Shown piece by piece: positions 49,937-63,227 of a stretch of 64,000 bases of DNA; positions within the stretch are counted from its first letter, which is position 1; each line of letters opens with the position of its first letter. The stretch is taken from assembly GCF_020921035.1 (NCBI RefSeq), contig NC_063152.1, forward strand, positions 6,338,001 through 6,402,000, read 5' to 3'. Position numbers and translations under genes: made by a program. This DNA is from Rhodamnia argentea. Taxonomy: Eukaryota; Streptophyta; Magnoliopsida; Myrtales; Myrtaceae. The notes beneath the pieces were generated by a model. It made no database searches, was not told where the DNA came from, and was given only the letters and a program-made list of their open reading frames with translations.

Positions 49937-52791
49937 TGTCACGCCCCGACTCTCGAGCTCGCGACATCCCTACCTTACTCGCCTCGGGTCATGAATGATA
50001 GCGTCCCAGGTAGGCTATTGACCTACGAAAATTTCGACGCATGCGGAACGTGCAAATCTCCCGGACAATCAAAACAGCGGGATAGTATAGCAGGAAAATT
50101 AACACAATCAATTCACAAAACATAACTTCATTCAAAAGCCAAAACAGACGAATCTTAACCTCTCGAGCGACAGTCAATATATACAACCCCATTCTTCGGG
50201 GTGGCTCACTAAGACCTCCAAAAGACACGAGGTCGGGTAAGGTTAATCCCTCGTCTATTCCCAAAAATCCTACCACAATCTTCTTGGTTCAACGTCCACG
50301 ACCTCCATTATTGCCTGAAAATTGTTAACCACGACGAGGTGAGAAATTAATCTCGGTAAGCCAACGCCTAAGCCCGATTAGGACGTTGATTCGCTCGAAC
50401 ACCCTAAAAAGCAATCACATCAGAACGTAACAGATATTTCAACCACATGCAAGCTTACCCTCCGGACCACACGTAATGCAATGCGGACTCGACTCAATAG
50501 TCAATCAACCAAATCAATTCAACCCACTACAAAGCATCACAGCACTTGCATGCACAGGACATCACACGTAGTCCATTTATTACCGGATCCGACCCGTAGG
50601 TCCCGCACACTAGTCGGTTGGTGCTCTTCCGCGCGATCGGGCATCGTCCTTTACTTCGGGCGACGGCGTCTGATAGTCCATGTGACTCCGCTCGATCAAC
50701 CGGAAGACAATGATTGTCGACACAGCACGGAGCTAATAGGAATCCTAAAAAGGTTTCAGCCCATCACAAGCTGCGACCGGCAAACGTACAGCCGTAAGAC
50801 AATGACCGACGTGCATCCAGCAACCGGAAGACAATGATTGTCGGGACCGATCGACCGTAAGACAATGATCGTCAGAATTATCCCATTATATGACCACTCG
50901 TGCACTTCGACAACCAGCCAGTTCTTTCCTTGGATTTAGGTCGAATGTTCATACTTGCATGTTCAAATACTTCGCCTAAGGCCGTTTTCGTGCAAAAACA
51001 TGCAATTTTATCTTATACGTGATCACATGAATGCGTAATTTATATTGACTGACAAACCAAGCAATTTGGGGTGATTAACCTCTAATCGGACCCCCACGAC
51101 ATTCAATAGCCAAACCGGCACTCACAACCAACAATTCAATAATCCCATTAGTCAATTGTAGCCGATCGATTATTAATCTCAATTTCAATTCCAATTGCGC
51201 ACTCATCTCTGACCTATCGCTCACTCGCGATCAGTCAATTCAATCGATCAAATCAATCAATTCTACTAAGCAATTAGCCACGGACAACCTAGCTAATTGA
51301 CTAATCTTAACTAATTACGGTCATTTAGCCTAAACCACGTTTCTATCTAATCCAACTGTAATTAAACTACATAAACACCCTAATTAGCTAATTAATCTAT
51401 TCCGAACGTAATTAGTGGCCTAACCAAAAGTTAGAGGCTAACTCACAATAAAATTAGCTCGGGCGGTCTCAACTCGAGCGGTGGCGACATGAACTCGGCT
51501 CGGCCCAACGACGACGACGACTCACGGCCCGATCCACTTAAGCTCCAGGCTTCCAATTCGGTCAAAGTTGGCCCGAAGACTCGGCGACACTCCGGGAGAG
51601 TGGTACGAGGCTCGAGGGCGCCGGCCGGCAATGAACGATGTCGGCGAGAGGCAAAACAAGTAGAACAGTGACTTTGGGGGCTGTTTTGGGTGGTCTCGGG
51701 CGTCCAAATGCTAGGGGAAAGGTTCGTCCTGGGTTGGGGGGCTCGCAAGGTGGCCGGAGGTGGTGCTAGTGGTGGCCGGAGGCGGCGTAAGGCGGCGGAG
51801 CAGCAGCTTGCAGAATCGGGCATGAAACAGGGGACTCGGGGACAGAACGGGGCAGGTTGTTCCGAGGTGGTTCGCAGCCTCTACCGGCGACGAGTGGTTT
51901 GCACTAGCCTTGAGGGATAAGAGAGGGGTGTGGGTGGTTGTTGGGGCGGTCGGCGAGCGGGGGAGGGGCGGCGGAGACGGCAAAGCAGCTTCAAGACTCC
52001 GCAACAGGGGATCGGCTATAGAACGGGGCACAACGACCCGTGAGGCTTGCTCGCGGCGGTCCGAAGGGACACGACGGTGGTCAATGGCTCTGAAGGCGAC
52101 GTAGCATGGCGAGGGTCTCGGTTCGGGTGGTGACGTCGCGCGGCGGCCCGAGTAAAAGTAGAGTAGGCGCAGTTCGAGGGTGAGCAGAACGGAGCACGGG
52201 ACGTCGAGCTTCCTCGAGCTCGTCGGACTGCAGATGGCGAAGGTGCAATAGCGGTGGAGTGGTGGTGGTGTCGGATGATGGCTGGCTGCGGGGCGGAGGC
52301 GTTCGGCGGTGGAATCACAAGCCAACGATGGAGAGGGAGCTTCGATGGGGTGGTCTTCGCGCAAGAACAGGGAAGAAGAAGACCAGAGAGAGAGAGAGAG
52401 AGAGAGATGGCTGAGTTGGTCGGTGGGTGGCAGATTTGACCGAGGTGGGGCCCACCAGTCCACTCACCATTAAAACATTTGTCTCACATGCATTATTGGT
52501 GGGGCAAAATGGTAATCCGACAAATCAGGACCGAACGGATTTTTGGCTCAACCGATTGTGAATAAAATTTGGATTTTCACGGGGCTAGGTTCGGAAAAGT
52601 TTAGCCGCGAGGATTAAAAATCCTAAGTCACGGCGACTACGATTTCGAGACCCAATCGAAATCGAACGATTTTTCGGGAATCGTCCAAAATCCGTCACTT
52701 TCATCCTTGAGATCCAAAATTTGTACTGACTAAAATTCAATTTTTCTCCTTTTTATTGAATTTGGGCAATCCAAATTTCCCGGGCATCACA
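49937..52791 (-). repeat. Gypsy 3' LTR (2,855 bp)
   Basis: Plus strand starts TGTCACGCCCCGACT and ends GGGCATCACA. In element sense (minus) it begins TGTGATGCCCGGG. It contains a GC-rich portion (51440-52340) with long chance ORFs and an AG repeat at 52387-52408. It is homologous to 57594-60490 and more distantly to the solo LTR at 16339-18984. Confidence 0.93.
52387..52408 (+). repeat. AG microsatellite in gypsy LTR
   Basis: About eleven AG units; the equivalent tract in the other LTR is at 60066-60092. It reads as a CT-rich leader in element sense. Confidence 0.85.
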
Positions 52792-52806
52792 ACTCTCCCC
52801 ACCTTA
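52792..52806 (-). promoter_or_regulatory. Gypsy polypurine tract
   Basis: On the minus strand AAGGTGGGGAGAGT ends directly at the 3' LTR start, the expected primer for plus-strand synthesis. Confidence 0.8.
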
Positions 52807-52836
52807 TGAAATTTCGTCTCCGAAATTACAATACGA

Positions 52837-55800
52837 TCACGATTCTTCAAAAAGATACGGATAGCTACTCTTCATAACTTCCTCGTTCTCCCATGTAGCA
52901 CCTTTAGTCCCATGGTGTTGCCAAACCACCTTGACTAACTGAATCGTCTTACTCCGGAGTACTTTCTCTTTCCTATCCATGATTCTGACCGGACGTTCCA
53001 CGTACGCAGCTCGCTCATCTAGCTCGATTTCTTCATAACTCAGCACATGAGCGGGGTCCGGTTCATACTTTCTTAACATCGACATGTGGAATACATTATG
53101 TACTTGAGCCGGTCTCGGCGGCGGTGCAAGACGATATGCCAGATTTCCAATCCGCTCCAAAATCTTGAAAGGGCCAACATATCTAGGGCTCAACTTTCCT
53201 CTCTTGCCAAAACGAGATGTCCCTCTCATAGGCGACACTTTCGGAAAAACATGATCGCCCACTTGGAATTCCAGAGGTCTACGCCTCCTATCTGCATAGC
53301 TCTTCCGGCGACTACGAGCAGTCCTCGGTCCGTCTCTGATGACCTTGACAGCTTCCATAGATTGTTGTACTAACTCGGGACCGGTTATTTTCCTTTCGCC
53401 TACTTCGTCCCAACAAACCGGCGTACGGCACGCTCTACAATACAACGCTTCAAATGGCGCCATCTTGATACTCTGCTGAAAACCGTTATTGTAGGCGAAC
53501 TCAACTAGATGCAAATGCTCTTCCCAATTGCCTTTGAAATCCAAGATACATGTTCTCAACATATCCTCCACATGCTGTATCGTCCTTTCCGACTCACCAT
53601 CTGTCTGCGGATGATAGGCCGTACTAAATCGTAGCTTCGTTCCTAAAGCGGTCCGCAGACTCTTCCAAAATGTGGCAGTAAACTTGGGATCACAACCCGA
53701 GGTGATCGTCACCGGTACTCCATGCGATCTCACGATGTGCCTCACATACGGTTCCGCATATCTGTCCAAGGTGAAGTCTTTTCTTACGGGAATGAAGTGC
53801 GCCGACTCCGTCAATCTGTCGACTCCAACCCCTATCGAATCATGTCCTCTCTGACTTCTTGGCAATCCCATCACGAAGTCCATCGTGATATGCTCCCATT
53901 TACATTCCGGGATCTCCAAAGGCTGCAACAGTCCTCCAAGTTTACAGTGTTGTGCCTTGACCCGCCGACAGATGAAACACTTAGCCACATGCTTGGCTAT
54001 ATCCGCTTTCATGCCGTTCCACCAGTAGTGTTGCTTCAAATTCTGATACATTGTCGTACTACCCGGATGGATACTATAACTGCTACGATGTGCCTCCGAT
54101 AAGATATCCTCCCTTAGACTTTCATCGACTAGCACAACTAGACGTCCTCTAAACTTCAGTATCCCATCCTCAGCCACTTGAAAGTCGACCCTTCGTTTAG
54201 CCGAGTCTTCTTGAAGAATCTTCTGAACAGTGGGATCCGTCAACTGCAGGGTCTTAATTCTGGTCCGCACTTCTGGCTCAATTCTCAATGTAGCCACTAG
54301 ACTCGACAGACGACTTATCTTTAACTTAAAGTCTGAGTCTCTCACCTGCTCAAGCAAACGCCATTCACTCACACATGATTGAGTAATCGCTGATTTTCTA
54401 CTCGGGGCATTTGCAACCTTATTTGCCTTACCCGGATGATACAATATCTCGCAATCATAATCCTTGAGTAGCTCCATCCATCGACGCTGCCTCATATTCA
54501 ACTCTTTCTGAGAAAACAGATACTTTAGGCTCTGATGATCGGTATACACCTGAAAACTTTCTCCGATCGGATAATGCCTCCAAATCTTCGGGGCAAACAC
54601 GACCGCAGCCAACTCTAGGTTGTGCATTAGATAGTTCAACTCGTGGGGTCTCAACCGGCGAGACACATACGCTACTACCCTTCCATGTTACATTAGCACG
54701 CAACCTAGACCTCTGAGAGACGCGTCACTATAGATCTCGAATCCTCCGGGACCGGACGGAATCGTCAACACGGGAGCCATAGTCGGCTTTTGCTTAAGCT
54801 CTTGAAAACTACACTCGCATTTGTCTGTCTATTCATACTTCACATCCTTTTTCAACGGTTTAGTCATAGGCGAGGCTATAGCTAAGAACTTCTCCACGAA
54901 TCGTCTATAGTAGCCTGCTAATCCCAAGAAGCTTCGATCTCGGGCCATTGTTATCGGTCTTGGCCGGTCCATGTCCGCCTCAATCTTAGATGGATCCACT
55001 TCAATTCCCTCGCGAGAAACCACGTGGCCTAAGAATGCCACACAAGCCAACCAAAACTCACATTTACCGAGCTTGGCAAAAAGTTGATGCATTCTCGTAG
55101 TCTCCAACACTATCCTCGGGTGTTGTTCATGGTTCTCGGAACTCTTCGAGTACATCGGGATATCGTCTATGAACACTATGACGAAGCGATCCAAGAATTC
55201 TTTAAACACTCTGTTCATCGGGTCCATAAAAGCAGAGGGAGCATTCGTCGGATCAAACGGCATCACTGCGAACTCATAGTGTCCATAACGTGTCCCGAAT
55301 GCCGTTTTCGATATATCTTCTTTCCTAATTCTCAATTGATGGTATCCCTTCCATAGATCAATCTTAGAAAACACCGATGCTCCCCGCAACCGATCGAACA
55401 TATCGTCAATTCTAGGCAGTGGGTACTTGTTCTTGATCGTCACTTGATTCAACCGCTTGTAGTTTATACATAACCTCATAGACCCGTCCTTCTTCTTGAC
55501 GAACAACACGGGTGCTCCCCATGGCGACGCACCGGGGCGGATAAATCATTTATCCAACAATTCTTGTTTCTGCACCTTAAGTTCCTTAAGCTCTGACAAC
55601 GCCATCTTGTACGGCGCTTTAGAGATTGGCTCCGTCCCTAGAGCTAAATCTATCACAACCTCTATTTCTCTTTTCGGCGGTAATCCAGGCAATTCTTCGG
55701 GAAAAACGTTTGGAAACTCACATACTACAGCAATTTCCTCCAACTTAGTTTCCCCAATAGACGTATCCACTACCGCAGCCAAATAACCTTGGCAACCATT

Positions 55801-57389
55801 TGCCAACAACCGAGTCGCCTCTAGCAACGAGATTACTACCGTCGAGGTTCCTCCTCGATTTCCCACAAATTCAAAACTGGCCCCATCCAACGGCTTAAAT
55901 TGAATCACCTTACGATAGCAGTCCATCGTGGCCCTTTCTTCGTTAACCGGTCCATTCCCACGATTAGATCAAAATTGTACATCTCTAGTACAACCAGATC
56001 TATCTCACTCTCGTGACCATCTACCACTAGTTTACAACCGGGAGACCCTACCGTAGCTATTACGCTATCCTTTAAAGGTGTAGATACCTTGACAACCACA
56101 TCTAATGGTACCACAATTAATCCAGACAGTCTAACAAATTGATCCGCAACAAAAGAATACGTAGCACCGGGGTCAAACAAAGCATAAGCTACGCTGTTCT
56201 GCGGAAGGACCGTACCTATGACGATCGGCGAGTCCTTCGCCTCATCTCGGGTGATAGCAAACACCCGTCTTTGCGCCCGAGGTCCGTTGCGGTAATTCGG
56301 TGGCGCGATCCTTCCAACTTGGCCTCCCGGCGGCCTAGCTTGTTGCCTCTGTGGGTAGTCTCTCACTAGATGGCCCTGCTGGCCACATCCAAAGCAGGCT
56401 CCACGCATTCTACATGGAGCATATCCATGCCTTTGATTACACAGGTGGCAGACATTGTCTTTGCGAGGCATCGGCTTGCTAATCACTCCTCGGCGATTGG
56501 GCGGAATGTTGAATCGGTTACTTTGCATCGGCCTCTTCCCTTGCCAAATATCTCTTCTATTTGAGGGTGCAAACCGCGATCCGGATGTGGCAGCTCTTTC
56601 GGTCGGATCTTGTTCTACCATCTGTGCTCTCTCATAGGGGTCATTGTAATCCTTCAGAATAAATCGTATCAGCACACTCCTAATCTCGGGCTTCAGCCCA
56701 TCTCTGAACCTTTTGGACCTATCCATAGGGTCTTCAACCAATCTCGGAGCATACTTGGACAGTTCAGCAAATCTGGCCTCATACTGATCGATCGTCATCT
56801 AGTTCTAAAGCATGCAAAAGAACTATGCCATTTTCTGCTCTCTCGTTGTATCAAAGAAATACTTTCCATTAAAAGCCTCCACAAAGGCATCCCACGTCGG
56901 GACCGTACCCTCGGGAAACACTCTGTTCTTCGAAGCTCTCCACCATGTACTTGCATTCCCTTGCAACCGGTACATGGCCAGGGTGACCTTATCCTCATTG
57001 GTACACCTCAACGGGTCAAAAACTTTCTCCAACTCCTCGATCCACGAAGTGCCAACTTCGGGATCTCTGCTCCTAGAGAACTTGGGCGACTTCAGCTTGA
57101 GGAATTGCTCTACCAACCTTTCGGCTAGGTGCCCATCACTCACAGCTCCAGCTAACGGATTCACGGGTGGGACTTCAGTAGCGGCGACAACAACAGCATT
57201 CTGATTCCTCACTTGCTGCCCCATCAAATCTCCAATAGCTCCCAGAGCTTGCAGAATCCCAGCCATAGTCGGCTCTTGCCCAATCGGCTCGGCGGCACGA
57301 GGTGCTCTTTCTTCCTCCGGAATCTCCTCCGTCGGCCTAACAGGCCTAGTCCGGGGTCCTCGAGGTGCTCACCTACCGCGTTCGCTCAT
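52837..57389 (-). pseudogene. Gypsy gag-pol polyprotein, disabled
   Basis: Starts at ATG 57389. Gag has a TGA within seven codons and three TAG codons close together near 56798-56822. The zinc knuckle reads CFGCGQQGHLVRDYP, with Tyr in place of the last Cys. Protease reads FDPGATYSFVA (DPG for DSG). A frameshift lies near 55930, between protease and reverse transcriptase. Reverse transcriptase has FIDD (near 55155) and stops at 55546-55548 and about 54829. RNase H follows a TAA near 54667. The open 609-codon segment 52837-54666 holds RNase H, the integrase HHCC zinc region, DDE core (ESERT present; the normal SDRD motif reads SGCD) and a chromodomain-like end ([26 protein letters not shown]). 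Confidence 0.92.
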
Positions 57390-57569
57390 CTCGCAGGTAG
57401 ATTATGAAGTCCCGCATACCCCATAGCAAAGCGCGGTAAGAAGGCGGCCCCACAACTCAAATCCACAACAACAATCACATGCACAACGATTATTAACCCA
57501 CTAACTATCCCAATTTCAATTGCTCCTTATTACTCCAGGCCAATGACCGGATGGATCAGGCTGACCTTA

Positions 57570-57580
57570 CTCTGATACCA
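57570..57580 (-). promoter_or_regulatory. Gypsy primer-binding site
   Basis: Minus strand reads TGGTATCAGAG, complementary to initiator Met tRNA, 13 bp inside the 5' LTR. Confidence 0.85.
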
Positions 57581-57593
57581 CCTTGGGCAAGGA

Positions 57594-60490
57594 TGTCACG
57601 CCCCGACTCTCGAGCTCGCAACATCCCTACCTTACTCGCCTCGGGTCATGAATGATAGCGTCCCATGTAGGCTATCGACCTACAAAAATTTCGACGCATG
57701 CGGAATGTGAAAATCTCCCGGACAATCAAAACAGTGGGATAGTATAGCAGGAAAATTAACATAATCAATTCACAAAACATAACTTCATTCAAAAGCCAAA
57801 ACAGACGAATCTTAACCATACTAAGCTACAATCAATGTATACAACCCCATTATTCGGGGTAGCTCACTAAGACCTAAAAAGGACACAAGGTCGGGTAAGG
57901 TTAAGCCCTCGTCTACTCCCAAAAATCCTACCACAATCTTCCCGGTTCAACGTCCACGGCCTCCATCACCGCCTGAAAATTGTTAACCACGACGGGGTGA
58001 GAAATTAATCTCGGTGAGCCAATGCCTAAGCCCGATTAGGATGTTGATTCGCTCGGACACCCTAAAAAGCAATCACATCGGCACAGAACGTATATTTCAA
58101 CCACATGCAAGCTTACCCTCCGGGCCACACGTAATGCAATGCGGACTCGACTCAACAATCAATCAACTAAATCAATTAAACCCACTGCAAAGCATCACAG
58201 CACTTGCATGCACGGGACACCACACGTAGTCCATTTATTATCGGATCCGACCTGTATGTCCCGCACACTAGTCGGTTTTTGCAAGCACACTAGTCGGTTG
58301 GTGCTCTTCTAGCAGACCAGGAATCGTCCCTTACTTATGGCAACGGCATCTAATAGTCCATGTGACTCCGCTCGACCAATCAGAAGACAATGATTGTCGA
58401 CACGGCACGGAGCTTACGGGAATCCTAAAAAGGCTTCGGCCCATCACAAGCTGCGACCGGCAAACGTACAGCCATAAGACAATGATCGACGCGCATCCAG
58501 CAACCAAAAGACAATGATTTCCAGGACCGAACGACCGGAAGACAATGATCGTCGAAATTATCCCATTATGTGACCACTCGTGCACTTCGACAACCAGCCA
58601 ATTCTTTTCTTGGATTTAGGTCGAATACTCATACTCGCATGTTCAAATACTTGGCCCAAGGCCGTTTTCGTGCAAAAACATGCAATTTTATCTCATACGT
58701 GGTCATATGAATGCGTAATTTATATCGACCGACAAACCAAGCAATTTGGGGCGATTAACCTCTAATCGGACCCCCACAAGAATCAAAAGCCAAACTGGCA
58801 CTCACAACCAACAATTCAATAATCTCATTAGTCAATTGCGGCTAGTCGATTATTAATCACAATTTCAATTCCAATTACGCACTCGTCTCTGACCTATCGT
58901 TCACTCGCGATCAATCAATTCAATCAGTCAAATCAATCAATTCTACTAAGCAATTAGCCACAGACAACCTAGCTAATTGACTAATCTTAACTAATTACGA
59001 TCATTTAGCTTAAACCACGTTTCTATCTAATCCAACCGTAATTAAACTACCTAAACACCCTAATTAGCTAATTAATCTATTTCGAACGTAATTAGCGGCC
59101 TAACCAAGAGTTAGGGGCTAACTCACCATAAAATTAGCTCGGGCGGTCTCAACTCAAGCGACGGCGACACGAACTCGGCCCGGCTCGACGACGACGACGA
59201 CTTGCGGCCCAATCCACTTAAGCTCCGAGCTTCCAATTTGGTCAAAGTTGGCCCGAAGACTCGGCGACACTCTGGGAGAGCGGCACGAGACTCGAGGGTG
59301 GCGACCGGCAATGAACAGTAATCGGTAGAGGCAAAACAGAGCAGAACATTGACTTTGGGGGCTGTTTTGGGTGGTCTCGGGCGTCCAAATGCTGGGGGAA
59401 AGGTTTGTCCTGGGTTGGGGGGCTCGTAAGGTGGCCAGAGGTGGCGTTGGTGGTGGCCGGAGGCGACGCAAGGCGGCAGAACAACAGCTCGCAGAATCGG
59501 GCGTGAAACAGGGGACTCGGGGACAGAATAGGGCAGGTTGTTCCGAGGTGGTTCGCGGCCTCTACCGACGGCGGGTGGTTTGCACTAGCCTTGAGGGATG
59601 AGAGAGGGGTGTGGGTGGTTGTTGGGCGCGGTCGGCGAGTGGTGAAGGGGCAGCAGAGACGGCAAAGCAGCCTCAGGACTCCAGAACAGGGGATCGGCTA
59701 CAGAACAGGGCACAAAGACCTGTGAGGCCTGCTCGCGGCGGTCCGAAGGGCCACGACGGTGGTCGACGGCTCTGAAGGCGACGTAGCACGGCGGGGGTCT
59801 CGGTTCGGGTGGTGACGTCGCGCGGTAGCCTGAGCAGAAGCGGAGCAGGTGCGGTTTGAGGGTGAGTAGAACGGAGCAAGGGACGCCGGGCTTCCTTGAG
59901 CTCGTCGGACTGCAAACGGCGGAGGTGCAACGGTGGTGGAGTGGTGGTGGTGTCGGACAATGGCTAGCTGCAAGGCGGAGGCAGAGGCGGTGGAGTCACA
60001 AGCCAATGATGGAGAGGGAGCTTCGGTGGGGTGGTCTTCGCACAAGAACAGGGAAGAAGAAGACCACAGAGAGAGAGAGAGAGAGAGAGAGATGGCTGAG
60101 TTGATTAGTGGGTGGCAGATTTGACCGAGGTGGGGCCCACCAGTCCACTCACCATTAAAACATTTGTCTCACATGCATTATTGGTGGGGCAAAATGGTAA
60201 TCTGGCAAATTAGGACTGAACGGATTTTTGGCTTAACCAATTGTGAATAAAATTTGGATTTTCACGGGGCTAGGTTCGGTCCGGAAAAGTTTGGGCACGA
60301 GGATTAAAAATCCTAAGTCGCGGCGACCACGATTTCGAGACCCAATCGAAATCGAACGACATTTCGGGAATCGTCCAAAATCCGTCACTTTCGTCCTTGA
60401 GATCCAAAATTTGCACCGATTAAAATTCAATTTTCTCCATTTTTATTGAATTTGGGCAAATTACATCATCCAAATTTCCCGGGCGTCACA
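57594..60490 (-). repeat. Gypsy 5' LTR (2,897 bp)
   Basis: Counterpart of 49937-52791. It has a small local duplication of CACACTAGTCGGTT near 58264-58298, absent from the other LTR, which explains part of the length difference. The AG tract lies at 60066-60092. Confidence 0.93.
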
Positions 60491-61630
60491 AAGCAAGAAC
60501 AATTATTCAGGCACCAGCATTGGCATTCTCCTTCATCTCCAATGTCTGATATGTATTCCGCAGAGTCAGGCACTTTCATCTGGTTCATTGGCACAAAGAC
60601 ATCTTTCTTCACCTGCATCGAAGCCGACCAGCTTGCGTTCTTCTGACAATTCAATTCTGTTTCTCTTATGCACCCTCTGGTCCAATTCCTGCTGTTCCAT
60701 TCTTCTTTCGATCTCGGCACAAACCCCTTTACACAACGGCAGATAGGAGAGTTTAGTGAGTTGCAGACACCAAATGGACCGCAAGTTCCATAAACTTCAC
60801 AGCTGTTGCTTGGTGCCGCCCAATTTGTCAGCCAACTCTTGGATCCATCATCCCATTTTATTAATGCTAGCATTCCTCCAGGTGAAATGAAGCCATAACC
60901 CAGGAAAGAGTTGTTAATATTATCAGCAGAGAAATAAGTGGTTCCCTGCTGAGGATCTTGCTGGAGAACGTACCAGCTAAAATATGAGGAGTCCATTTCT
61001 GGTATGCCGATGAAAACTGATTTGTCCCATGGTCCACTTCTCCAATAAGGGCTCAAGCCATTCCAGGTGAAAATTTGCGGCAGTGTGTCCAGTGTAATCC
61101 CAGTGACAAAATATCCAAAAGATGGATTGTTGTCGTTTTTCCAGGAAACTAAGTACTGTCTCTCTCCGGTTCTGTTGTTCAGTCCTAACTTCATGTTTGG
61201 TAGAAGAGTATCAGTTGGATCATCAAAGATAGCCCATAGTTCAACAGAATTGCCGTCTTGTAGAACAAAGTTTCCACTATCTGATAGCATTGCTGCGGTA
61301 TTATTTGAGTGGACAGAAACATTGGTGGACCATACTATGTTCTGTTGCTTATCCACGAGCTTCAGATTCCCATCACTGCCTATTGTTAATTTTGAAAATT
61401 GATCTGAATGGGAAAGCGGTGTATTCCTATTGGCGACCCAGACAATCTTGGATGGAGTCGTGCTCTTGTACCATATGCCCACAAGATTTGAAGATTTGAC
61501 TGGAGGATACAAGAGTTTGGTTCTGAAAGAGCGGTTCAGCTGCAGTGATGTTAGAAACTGCCGTGCTTTGATGTGCCTGAAGAAGGGAGAAGACGACCAA
61601 GGAAGGGTAGAGACCAACCATAACTAGCAT

Positions 61631-62211
61631 AGTAATCCTACTGCGTTTATGACCAGACAAAAAATAAAAATAAAAATAAAAATAGAAAATCATAGTGCAT
61701 TCAGGCATCGGATACTTGAGAATGTTAAAAGGCTTCCAATTCTTCGCTTTTCCTTTTTGCCTGCAGATTTGAAAGGAAGACAAGATTTCTGCAAACCCAA
61801 GTGTGTTGCCAAAGGTGTGAGGTTGTAAGTCCTTTTGGAGACAGCTTCAAAGGTTATGTTATTGAACAATTGGACTGATATAGGAAGCTGATCATGCCTG
61901 CCCCAGTTCAAATGCATTCGCAATATGTCAAGAGATCATGATGACATTGGCATTTGACAACTCAGTTTCGATTATGCCATAGCAGGTTCATTGTGAGTCA
62001 AATGGTGGCTTTTAAATAGAGAACTGTCTTTGAGTGAGAAGCCAGTAGACATTGGCATTCTTCTATTGACCGATGTTCAAAGTTGACTAAACCAAGACAA
62101 ATAACATCTGAGAGGTCGAAGCCACTTCTGATGAAATTTGTTGGTCATACGTTTCTGTTAATGCACTAGCACAAGTTTCATGTTCAATGAAGCTAGACAT
62201 GATACGGGATC
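61631..62211 (-). other. Upstream region of SRK-5
   Basis: Similar to 23617-24060 upstream of SRK-3, with an AAAATA repeat at 61662-61686 not seen there. It would hold the SRK-5 promoter. No gene. Confidence 0.7.
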
Positions 62212-62606
62212 GGGAAAAGTACACTAGAAGTGCCATAACTTTTGTAAGGCATTCACTTGAGTGCCATAACTTTCAAAACGTTTACTTAAGTGTCATAACT
62301 TTCAAAAATCGTTCACTTGAGTGCCATGTTGACCTGGCAGCCGGTAAAGCTGACCTGGCAGCCAGAAAGCTGACATGGCACACCGGAAAACTGACGTGGC
62401 ACGCCGGAAAGTTATTGTAGCATGCCAAAAAGCTGACGTGGCACCCTAGAAAAGTTACTGTAGCACTCAAGTGAACGATTTTACTCCGACGTAGCACTCA
62501 AGTGAACGATTTTTGAAAGTTATAGCACTTAAGTGAACATTTTGAAAGTTATGGCACTCAAGTAAACGCCGTACACAAGTTATGGCACTTCTAGTGTACT
62601 TTTCCC
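62212..62606. mobile_element. Foldback MITE, family i, in intergenic spacer (395 bp)
   Basis: Perfect ends GGGAAAAGTACACTAG and CTAGTGTACTTTTCCC. The centre has about six GCTGACGTGGCACGCCGG-type units. The flanking 9-mers TACGGGATC (62203-62211) and TACAGGGTC (62607-62615) match at 7 of 9, an aged duplication. Confidence 0.92.
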
Positions 62607-63227
62607 TACAGGGTCCAAGCAAAGGGGTAACTCTTGAGCTTATCTGAATTGAATTGTTCAGTCATTCAAGCTTCTCGCCACTTTCTCTCTTGTTTCCTCA
62701 TCTTAGATAACTAAGAATAATTTTATGTCTGTAACACAGCAATCTAATTTCCACAGGCATTGATGACTTCAATAACAATTCTGGAGAAGATAAATCGTCT
62801 CTGTGAATCATACTGAAGCTGGAAGTACTTTTCGCTGTGCCAATGCTCATGCTGGTTATGTGGGAACTCAGTCTTTGGTAATGAATCTTTCCTCCAAAAA
62901 ACCAGAAAATCATATCTTAATAGCGCTACTGGTAATAAGAACGATGGTGCTTACTTGGTAGTTCTTCTTAATGATACCAACAGTTCTGGCTATTCCAAAT
63001 CAGAACAAAGTCCTGCGTGGATTATGTTCTGTCAAAAAAAAATATATTCCAAACCCCTACTTTGCAGCCCAAAATCCATGTAAAAAAAGTGGAGCAGTTC
63101 ATTCACCCTTTTGTTCAGGGCGGACTAAAGCCATACTTGAATTGAATAAACACTAATATATTAGAAAACAGCATCAAAATCATCTCCAAAGCAAGCAAAA
63201 TAAGAATGAAGAAAAAAAAAATAGCCG
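62607..63227 (-). other. Type A 3' flank downstream of SRK-6
   Basis: Homologous to 4886-5334 and 24230-24802. It includes the 3'UTR. No other gene is seen. Confidence 0.75.

Larger units (their letters stand above)
49937..60490 (-). mobile_element. Complete Ty3/gypsy chromovirus (Tekay/Del-like) in SRK-5 exon 1
   Basis: The element is 10,554 bp, bounded by the duplication AAGCA (49932-49936 and 60491-60495), with LTRs of 2,855 and 2,897 bp. Minus-strand order is gag, protease, reverse transcriptase, RNase H, integrase, chromodomain-like tail. Large LTRs plus a C-terminal chromodomain suit the Tekay/Del chromovirus group (inference). The coding region is disabled by stops and one frameshift. 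The LTRs differ at many scattered positions, so the insertion is not very recent. Confidence 0.95.
47699..61630 (-). pseudogene. SRK-5: type B S-domain kinase pseudogene split by a gypsy element
   Basis: Minus-strand gene whose exon 1 is in two parts, 60491-61630 and 49813-49936, separated by a Ty3 element. Other exons are exon 2 49632-49739 (108 bp), exon 3 about 49390-49570, exon 4 about 49101-49318, exon 5 about 48764-49000, exon 6 about 48526-48676 and exon 7 47699-48441. Exon 1 without the element is 35 bp short because of a deletion near 61488 that removes part of the B-lectin domain and shifts frame. Exon 7 carries a 428-bp MITE; without it and its 9-bp duplication the exon is the normal 306 bp. 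The terminal stop codon is changed to TGG. HRD and DFG can still be read. No receptor can be made. Confidence 0.93.

Noticed and set aside
51711..52463. 250-codon minus-strand ORF rich in Pro, Ser and His in the gypsy LTR
   Set aside because: It lies wholly in the LTR, is interrupted in the second LTR, overlaps other long ORFs in GC-rich DNA and has no recognisable domain.
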